Shown in pieces: positions 56,341 through 64,000 of a DNA stretch of 64,000 bases. Source of the stretch: Coptis chinensis (Eukaryota; Streptophyta; Magnoliopsida; Ranunculales; Ranunculaceae); the NCBI GenBank assembly GCA_015680905.1, contig CM027384.1, forward strand, positions 78,835,501 through 78,899,500. Direction: 5' to 3'. A program made the position numbers and the translations under genes. Each line of letters begins with the position of its first letter. Position 1 is the first letter of the stretch. The notes below the pieces were generated by a model. The model did no database searches, had not been told where the DNA came from, and was given only the letters and a program-made list of their open reading frames with translations.

Positions 56341-57389
56341 CCAAGCATTGGGAAGGATGACTCACATTTCTATAATCTAAGAGCCCACAAAAAAAAATCG
56401 ATAAAGATAATTATTATCTTATAAAAGAGTGTAACTTTTATATGCACGTGCTCTGCACTTGGATGGCGAATAGATAATGTTGGCAGGTATTTGTATTTGA
56501 ATATAATATCGGTGTCTACATTTCATTTTTATGAAATTATGTTAGCATACTCTATTCATTAGCTTCCGAAACTGGCATGCTAAAAGAATATGGAAGATGG
56601 AAGCCGTTAAATACCGTCATACCATATATCTGCATGTACATACAAAAAAAATTCAAATATGACCGTGTGTTCACAGAGTGGCGACATATATAATCTTAGA
56701 AAAAATGTTACGTGGTTTTAGAGGTGGAACACAATTAAATAATACTGTGTAAGTTCATAAAAAGTAAAAAAATACAATTGTCCATCATAAGCTCTAAATT
56801 GAATTAAAGTCTTGACGACATGGCAAACATAGGCACGAAGAATAATTGTTTCCTCTAAATTTGACGAGAAAAGATTGTAATTGCCCCCTCCGTTCCATAG
56901 ACATAAAATAATAATAATAGTAGTAATAATAATAAAACTTCTACTAAATAAGCAATCTGTAAGGTGCGGACTTTCCTTAACTACAACAGACACCTTAAAG
57001 GGTCATTGACTATAATTAAAATACAAATGACGTGAATACTAATCATTAATGTTTTCTTAATGTTCACAATTTGACTAGTATTACAAATAATTTTTTTCCC
57101 CACCTTCTAAATAGACATGCTGAAATGGCAATATGCATATACAAGGTACATCCTTGAATGAATCTTATAGAGCAACTTTAGATACGAGAATGACACCCAA
57201 ATCAAGTACATCAGTGAACGCACGAAACCGATAAGACCCTTCGCATCACTCCCCAGCATGCCCATCCAGTGCGTCCTGTGAGAATTAAACACTACAATTA
57301 CTATATATATTGGTAAATACCGACTTACTACATACTATCTCAGAGGCTCCAGTCAACTGCTTTTCCTTGATGAAGTTTTAAGTAGCATA

Positions 57390-59872
57390 AATTAATCCCT
57401 CGCGTCAAGGTGTTGGCTTTCATGTATTGCTCTGTAGCACTTGAGACTGCACAATGGAAGCTCTGACTTGGAATCTCGATATACATATGGATTGGTGCAG
57501 GAAGAACCAGCACATTTTTCACGAGGAGGTGGGTAACTGAAAGTCCAAGCCAAATACCTCATCAATTTTGTAAAAGAATGTAATGTGTATATAGTTTAGA
57601 GATGGGGATAGGCATATCATGTCTCAATTTTGATCCCACGAACATGAAGCCTGGAGGGATTTTCACCTGCAAGGCTTTGAGCTAAGTACTTGGTAAGCCA
57701 ACATCTTCTGAGAATCTAACAATTGTCCCAGTAGGACGAATGACCCATCTAATAGTATTTGGTGGAAGTGTCCATGCATTGGCAGCCTTCTCCTGTCAGC
57801 AAGAAAAAAATATTGATGGCATAAACAAAGGGCTGTAGATACCCGACAATAATTTTTAACACAAAGATTAAAATTTTCAATAGGCCTCTGTACCTATGCT
57901 AACTCATCGCAACGCTTCTTTAGCTTATCTTCTCAGTTTTTCCTATTCGAATCTTGACCCAGTATTTTCCTAATAGCCTCAGCCGAAAAAGCCCCTAGTT
58001 AATCATTTGTTCACTTAGAATTCTAGAGGTTGACACTTAAGGAAATATTGGGAAATACAAATTATAGAAGATGTTATACATAAATAATAGACAAATTAAC
58101 CTAAGACTCCTTAGCCGCCTTCGCTACTTGCACTCTACGTCTTTGAGCAACCTCTGCCTTTTTCAGCTGTTGCTCCACTTCAGTAAGCTTTTCTTTATGC
58201 TTTGCTCACCCAATAACCAAAAAAAATAGAGAAGCTTAATGGGAAACCAACAGGTTCATCTAAGAAAATTCAAAGGACGACAAAAGAAAGGTTAAAAATT
58301 GTTACTTGTAGGTGGAGTAGGAGGCAACCCATTTGGGAATTCAATCAAACTTGTCGATGCATCTTTGCCCGACTGAAGCGCTCGTTGACGTCTTGTAAGA
58401 GACATTTCCTTTTTCGCCTCAATTGATGAATAAATAGAATCCTTTTGTAAAATGTCTGATATAAGTTCTTCTTCCACAAGATCCTTATTCTCATATTGTC
58501 TTTCTGACCTTGACTTCTTACCATCTGATCTTAAAACCTTCCTTTGATGCTTATCCTCACCATCTCATAATTGAAGTCACAATCAGAAGTAACCTTAAGA
58601 CTCCTGAGTTTCTCAAGATAGCGAATTTCCTCATCATTAACACCATCATCAAATTGTTCATCTAACACATGCCGCTTGGGGACACACCTGCTCTTACGAA
58701 CAGGCTCCGACTTGTCTGTTTTCTTCCCAACTCACCATCTCCAGGCATCTTGTTTTTCGAAGACCCCTTCTTCCTGAGACTAAAGCTTCCTCCAGAGAAA
58801 TCCTTCCATAGGACTCCTTGCAAACCAAACACTGGTTTTGAAGTGTTATCAATGTCCATTGTATCCTAAACCCAGAAAATATTCAAGCAAAAGATTTGCT
58901 AAGATTTATAGATCTTTTTCATCATAATGCAATAAAAAATTATTGAGAAGATAAATTATATTTGCGTGAAACTTTCGGAATTTGGCATATAAAAGGTCGT
59001 GTTCCTCAGCTGTCTAATAAATTGGGATTAATATAGGTAATGCCAATATCCATAAAGAAATTAGACAAGGGACCCATTCAACCTACTCGGAATGGCCATA
59101 AAATCTGAAAACTACTATAACATGGCTAGGATCTCAACATTTTTGGCACATAGCAATGCAATCATAATCATTATATAGATACCTTAAAAAGTCAAAAGAA
59201 ATTTTCAATTGCTGGAGTTAGAAACTCAAACTTAATCTCACACCTAGAAAGATGACCATCTTTTGAAATTGTACTAGGAGACCTTTTCCAATTTTGTATT
59301 CCATTTCAAAATTTGACAGAGTGAATAAGGGATCACCTGAAGATTCACCTTTTTTATGACTGAGCATCCAGAGAGCAAGAAAGCTTCAAATTCAACAACA
59401 CAGTATCATCCGCAAACGGTTGGTATGTGTCGCACGAGTAATGCCTCCCACTCTGAGCTTTACTTTACTTAGTTTGTATTGATTTACTAATCTATCTGAA
59501 TATCCTGAAGTCCGGCAGTCACTTGTCATTGTGTTGTCTATATTGGTACCAAACTTTTCCAACTGCAAGTGTAAATTTCCTATAATCCTATGCATCCTTT
59601 TATCCATATCACCAACATTGCAACAATTGACATCTGACCCGCACATGAGAAGTTCAAAACAAATTGGTTTATATTAACTCTTTCTTATGAAGACCAGTAT
59701 TACAACCATCGTTTTCATTACTGGATACGTTCCTCAAAATGTCGGACATTGGCGTCGATGGTACTGACAAGACATCATGACTGATTGGAAATGGCTCCGA
59801 CAGAGGCCGCGTGGACGTCTTATTTCTCTTCCTCCTTACAGTTACTTCTCCAGAATAGGATAGCGAACCCAT
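57390..59872 (-). pseudogene. INO80 complex subunit B-like (PAPA-1 / zf-HIT) pseudogene
   Basis: Minus-strand exons in order: VRRKRNKTSTRPLSEPFPIS and SNENDGCNTG (59870-59669); KVKLRVGGITRATHTNR (about 59450); KPVFGLQGVLWKDFSGGSFS (58859 on); DEQFDDGVNDEEIRYLEKLR (about 58650); MSLTRRQRALQSGKDASTSL and IEFPNGLPPTPP (58410-58310); KEKLTEVEQQLKKAEVAQRR (about 58190); AEAIRKILGQDSNRKN* (57980); NTIRWVIRPTGTIVRFSEDV (about 57760); zinc finger HIT region PREKCAGSSCTNPYVYRDSK then SELPLCSLKCYRAIHES (57525-57400). These follow the plant INO80B-like chromatin-remodelling subunit almost end to end. Stops and frameshifts show it is dead. Confidence 0.85.
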
Positions 59873-59879
59873 ACGTCCC

Positions 59880-62370
59880 TCGATTCAGAAGTTATTAAGA
59901 ATAAACTTTCAACCTAAACCACATAGATAGTAGGAAGTTGTGGTCTGCAACTAATCTAGAAATTCTGAACATATGAAAAAACGGATTCAAGCTATATTAT
60001 ATGAAAGAGATAAAGAAAATAAAAGAGTTAGTGGCCGCAAAGGAAAACAAATTATAAAACCAAACTCACAAGATATATACTGAAGGGCCTTCTTAAAAGA
60101 ATAACCTAGCTAAAAGTATGAAATAGTAGCTAACTCCAGTGGCAAAGTAAGTAGGTATATATGGTTTGATGGCAATTCAATGCATCATATACAAAATCAG
60201 CAGCTAGCCTTCCATTACACTAAGGTTTAAGAATATAATTAAGTATGAAACATACGAAAAACAACCTAATTAATAAATTAAGTAGAAGCCAACAAACAAA
60301 TTAAGGGAACTAACTTATTTATAATCCTCCTCACATCTTAAAGGCAGGTCGAGAGCCTTAATATTTTAAGTTTTGAAGATATATTCATTAAACTTTCACA
60401 TCAGAAGTATATATACTAAGCATCCAAAAAGCAGCATGTGACTTTCTCAAGAGTCAAAACAGACTTATATACGAATTGGAAGACAGATTTAAAGTGATAA
60501 ATAGCAAATATATTCATCCAAAATGAAATCAACTTTAGTCTATTGACTTGAATTCCTGTAAAATGGGTGAGCCAAGGATTTACATGTAAAATCCCATTGT
60601 TGCAAATGTTACGAATAAGCATTACATATGCTACGAAGGACCCCTTAATTATCCTATAAACACCTTAAACAGGTTGAGTAGCAGAAGTTGAAATACAATT
60701 CAAACTTTTGTGAAATATGAGTGAGAATATATTTATGAACTGGTTCGCTGTATCAGTCCTTTCAAAAGCATTATCGGAGCCAATGCTCTAACCCAAGATA
60801 TTGCTCCCATGCTCCATAGACATCGCTTATCTATGGGCAAAATGATAGAAAATAAAACAATTATCGCCTGAAAATAACATAACAAATTAAATACAAACCA
60901 AGAAACAAAGTTTAGGGTATTCATATACAGAAAAACTGTTGTTGCACCGTACGATCTGAAAAGTGGAGACGTTCTAAAAATTCAATAAGACAATGGACAA
61001 AATAATCACACGGTACTTTTCATTGATCTCTCACTAACTAACTGTTTTAAAATTCTAGTCACGGAGTCAGGGGCCAGCAACTTCCAAGGCATGAAGCATG
61101 CCTATGGCTCAGATAAGCGATGCCTCCTTGTTTGTGTAACTGCTGGAAAATTGTTGCAAGTTTTCCAGATGAATTCTATGAGCCGATTGAGGTGTCAATT
61201 GTACTTTCTATACACTTTATTGGTCCTTTTTCTTCTCTCATCTAGGAAGACCGGAGCAAATCACAAAGGCTTGTGAGGAGAGAACTATCTTTGTAAGAGG
61301 TTTCTTATACAGATACACCTCTAACATCTCGTAAGTCATATCAAATTTTTTTTCTTAGTATGTTTGAAGCAGACTCCTAAAATTGCTAAATGAACCTCAA
61401 ACAAATGAAAGCGTAACCACTTTCTGCGAGGACATAAGTGAATGAATACCTTCAAACGACAGAGTCATGAATTTCCATTCACCATATATTATCAACATAG
61501 TCATACAACCTAATGGATGAATTACACTATGAAAGAAGGAACTTCCATTCACCATATATTATCAACATAGTCATACAACCTCATGGATGAATTACACTAT
61601 GAAAGAAGGTTCACTTACCAAAAAAATTACAACCCTGATTCTTCTTTAGCATATGGATTAACCTTCATCCTTCCATTGCTCTGAGAAAGATCATAGAAAT
61701 TGATCAAGATTTGCAGATTATAAATATATATCAAATAAAAAAGAAAATTAGATTTCATACATACATTTAATCTAGATGTAGTATCAAAGGCAAAACTAAT
61801 TAGAGGCACTAAAATGACAACAATTAGAATGTGAATAGTCAATATTTGATTAAAACCACATACCATAAAAAATTCAAATCACTAAAACATCAAAACCACA
61901 AACCAATTCAAAACAAAAATCATTCAAAATCGATTAAAGAAAATTGAAACTATAAAATCGATTAAATGGCAGAAAGGCAAACAATTGCAGATTAGATGTA
62001 ACAAAATGCAAATTAAGGTACTTACTTGTACATCAGAATGGAATCAAATTGAAATCGAGATGGATTGGAATTTGAGGAACAATATCTAAGAGTTTGGACA
62101 TATTGAAGGGTGCGAATTTGTGCGAAAAAAAGAAAGAAATGGAGAGAAGATGAAGTGAGAGACATGGAGAGGCGGGGATTTATTACAATAGGATCTCTGT
62201 TTGTTTGTTTGTTTGTTTTTTTTTTTTTTTTTGCTTGTAGATTTTAGGAAAAAGCAAATGAGGGGAGAGTTAAGAGAGATGCGTGGAAGAGAGAAATGGA
62301 GGCTGGGAGAGAGAAGTCATAACGTACTCTCTCTCTCTACCGTCTTTTCATTTGTTTGCTAATTAAATTG
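59880..62370 (-). other. Leader and introns upstream of the INO80B-like pseudogene
   Basis: No coding exon is clear. A CT-rich minus-strand stretch at 62170-62030 looks like a 5' UTR ending in a donor-like GTAAGT near 62028. A 70-bp tandem duplication lies at 61472-61611. Confidence 0.45.
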
Positions 62371-62534
62371 CTAATTAATTACATTTATTGTGGCGCACAA
62401 TTCAAAATGAGAGGCGTGGATTTGAAATTTTACCATAAATATTATATGGGTGTTTTTATTTAAGTATTCATTCAGGGGCATTATGCGGAAAAAAAATACC
62501 CGTATGAATTTAAGGGTTAGTTATAAGAGATACT

Positions 62535-62962
62535 ACTAGTAGAAATTTTTTTTGATGGGCAAACATGTTTTAATGAGATCAATAATTCTTTGATGCTGGC
62601 GGGTTCGAGCCTTAGACCTATGGTATCATCACCTATAGGTTTTACCTACTTTGCTAGTCCTTACCTGTAAAGTTATTTATATGCTATAGGTTATATAGGT
62701 TGCTATTCCTACAACGTAAATTATAAAGCAAAAAAAAAAAAAAAAAAAAAAATGTATTTGTAATTTTGTATTGATCTAAGGTGCAAAGTGCATGTACTGA
62801 AAAACTGAAAAGTTGATATATTATCTCTAACGGAAAATAATAACTATCATAAAGAGAGAGAGAGAGGGACAAGATTAAAATGAATCAAAATGCACTGGGT
62901 GTATGACTGGAGAATTTATATAGTACAATTAGAAAAACTTTCGTGGAATCAAAGTTGAATTA

Positions 62963-63001
<39 letters not shown>

Positions 63002-63416
63002 ATACTACTTATCATACCCAATCTGTGTCTAATCATAATGAGCCGAATAATTAAACTGTTTGTAGAATTAGAAGTCCATAATTATAAATTATTCGACCAA
63101 TTTGTGCATCCAAAGTCCAAACAACCTTAATAGTCACCTAAAAATAGTACTTACCTTTTCACAGATTGACTAAACAGTATGACAGAAAATCTGTACTCGA
63201 ATATTATCTGCAGTAACATTTAAGTAGTTGATTAAATTCACCAACTTAACAAAAAAAAAATCAGATTACTTCCTTGGCCACCAAGGTTTAAAATAAAACC
63301 CTACTCCCCTAAATTTGAGTACTCCCCTAATTTCTCTCAAATTTCTATTTCCTCTTTCTTCTTAACCTACGCTTCCCACTGTCTAACGTATCCTACGCAC
63401 ACACCCCCCCTCTCTA
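62535..63416. other. Intergenic spacer and promoter of the Agenet gene
   Basis: AT-rich, with a poly-A run (62730-62751), a (GA)n run (62857-62867) and an (AT)n run (62967-62997). The CT-rich stretch 63300-63416 directly before the ATG fits a 5' UTR. No clear TATA box was chosen. Confidence 0.6.
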
Positions 63417-64000
63417 ATGGCTGCTTTACTCCAACCATGTCCTGAAAACAGAAAAAAACGCAAGAGGAAAGAAGATACACTCATTGAAAAGTTCCCCATC
63501 GATGACACTGTCGAGGTAAAAAACTTGTACTATATAAGAAAAGAAGATACACGCAAGAGGAAAGAAGAAAAAAACTTTTTTGGAAAGTTTTCTTCTTTTT
63601 ACTGTTTTTACTAATTGTGTTTTGGTACATTGTAGGTGAGAAGTGATGAAGATGGGTTTCAAGGGTCATGGCATGCAGCAGTTATAACAAAGTGTGATGG
63701 GCTAGTTCGGGAAGTGAGGTATAAGTTTATTAATAAAGATGAAGTTTCTGGCGAACCATTAATTGAAACTGTAAATTATGTTGGTAGAATAAGGCATGTG
63801 CCACCTACATCTGTAATTAGTCACTGGAGTCTTCATTATGGACTATGTGTAGATGCTTTTTATAATGATGCTTGGTGGGAGGGTGTAGTTTTAGACCATG
63901 ATAATGGTTTAGATGAAAGGTTGGTGTTTTTTCCTGACATGGGTGATGTGGAAACTATCAAGTTTGAAAATTTAAGGGTTACACTTGATTGGGATGAAGT
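63417..64000 (+). CDS. Agenet/Tudor-like domain protein, 5' end (gene continues beyond the window)
   Basis: Exon 1 is 63417-63515: MAALLQPCPENRKKRKRKED and a spacer, with a basic cluster that could be a nuclear localisation signal. The intron (63516-63635) has GT..TTGTAG edges and joins phase 0 to exon 2, which stays open to the end. Exon 2 starts VRSDEDGFQGSWHAAVITKC, a first Agenet repeat, and continues GLCVDAFYNDAWWEGVVLDH and VFFPDMGDVETIKFENLRVT then LDWDEV, a second one. The pair resembles the N-terminal region of plant IDM1/ROS4-type and other Agenet proteins, thought to read histone tails. No lesion is seen, so this is probably a working host gene. The downstream domains that would name it lie outside. 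Confidence 0.82.

Larger units (their letters stand above)
47843..56890. repeat. Tandem segmental duplication, about 2.42 kb unit
   Basis: Corresponding landmarks (the ATG-proximal gagaatagtagctcctaaatc) are at 49639, 52769 and 55189: spacing 3130 (2433 without the solo LTR) and 2420 bp. Each unit has promoter, signal-peptide and repeat gene, a trailer with a poly-T tract, a Helitron of about 809 bp and upstream sequence of the next copy. Similarity ends near 56890 on the right. The copy A repeat array before the copia element belongs to the same family. Confidence 0.9.
56441..62534 (-). mobile_element. Helitron-related segment containing an INO80B-like pseudogene
   Basis: Left side (56441-56890) matches the short Helitrons, with the same 13-bp terminal deletion as unit C, then departs at ccccctccgttc. 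Right end (62370-62534) matches their other end: cacaattcaaaatg.., attatgcggaaaaa, agatactactagtagaaa. At about 80 percent by eye the right end is less similar than the short copies are to each other, so the two ends may come from two insertions. Between them lies the INO80B-like gene with introns and leader, consistent with genomic capture. Confidence 0.45.

Noticed and set aside
57390..59872. INO80B-like locus as a working host gene
   Set aside because: In-frame stops (for example after GQDSNRKN) and shifts between frames within exons.

Overview
This is nuclear DNA of a flowering plant, most likely a eudicot; I do not name a species. The evidence is the stack of nested Ty3/gypsy and Ty1/copia LTR retrotransposons, MITEs, Helitron-type and Mutator-type elements, spliced plant gene fragments (clathrin heavy chain, gamma-tubulin complex component 2, an INO80B-like protein) and one apparently intact host gene start (Agenet domain) at the right edge. 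There are no rRNA or tRNA genes and no bacterial features.

Positions 1-32981 are a nested LTR-element stack. Element 3 (Ty3/gypsy, Tat-type, minus strand; 5' LTR 32391-32981) is the oldest host. Its reverse transcriptase was hit twice within about 25 bp of the YIDD motif: by a CACTA-like element (about 13423-18431) carrying exons of two microtubule-related genes, and by Element 5 (complete Tat-type, plus strand, 18458-29506). Near its other end, Element 3 was entered by Element 2 (minus strand, LTR 6328-7791, no gag-pol visible), which was entered by Element 1 (Athila/Tat-like, minus strand, LTR 2661-4235, gag-protease running off the left edge). Elements 3 and 5 share an unusual plan: gag-pol on one strand, a hairpin-rich minisatellite, then a spliced additional ORF on the opposite strand.

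Positions 32982-41662 hold a Mutator-type transposase pseudogene joined in frame to a clathrin heavy chain exon, a Helitron end at 35832, and AT-rich sequence with no convincing gene.

Positions 41663-56890 are the most interesting part: four tandem copies (A-D) of a gene for a secreted precursor made of 41-residue repeats. Each repeat holds two SGPS-type motifs separated by a KRR processing site, recalling plant PIP/PIPL signalling peptides. The copies lie on a segmental duplication of about 2.42 kb that also carries an 809-bp Helitron. Copies A and B share one copia insertion site (full element in A, solo LTR in B); copies C and D share a 13-bp deletion of the Helitron end. Every copy carries at least one lesion.

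Positions 56441-62534 look like a larger Helitron-related segment holding an almost complete but broken INO80B-like gene with its introns. After a short AT-rich spacer, a probable functional Agenet/Tudor-like gene starts at 63417 and runs off the right edge.
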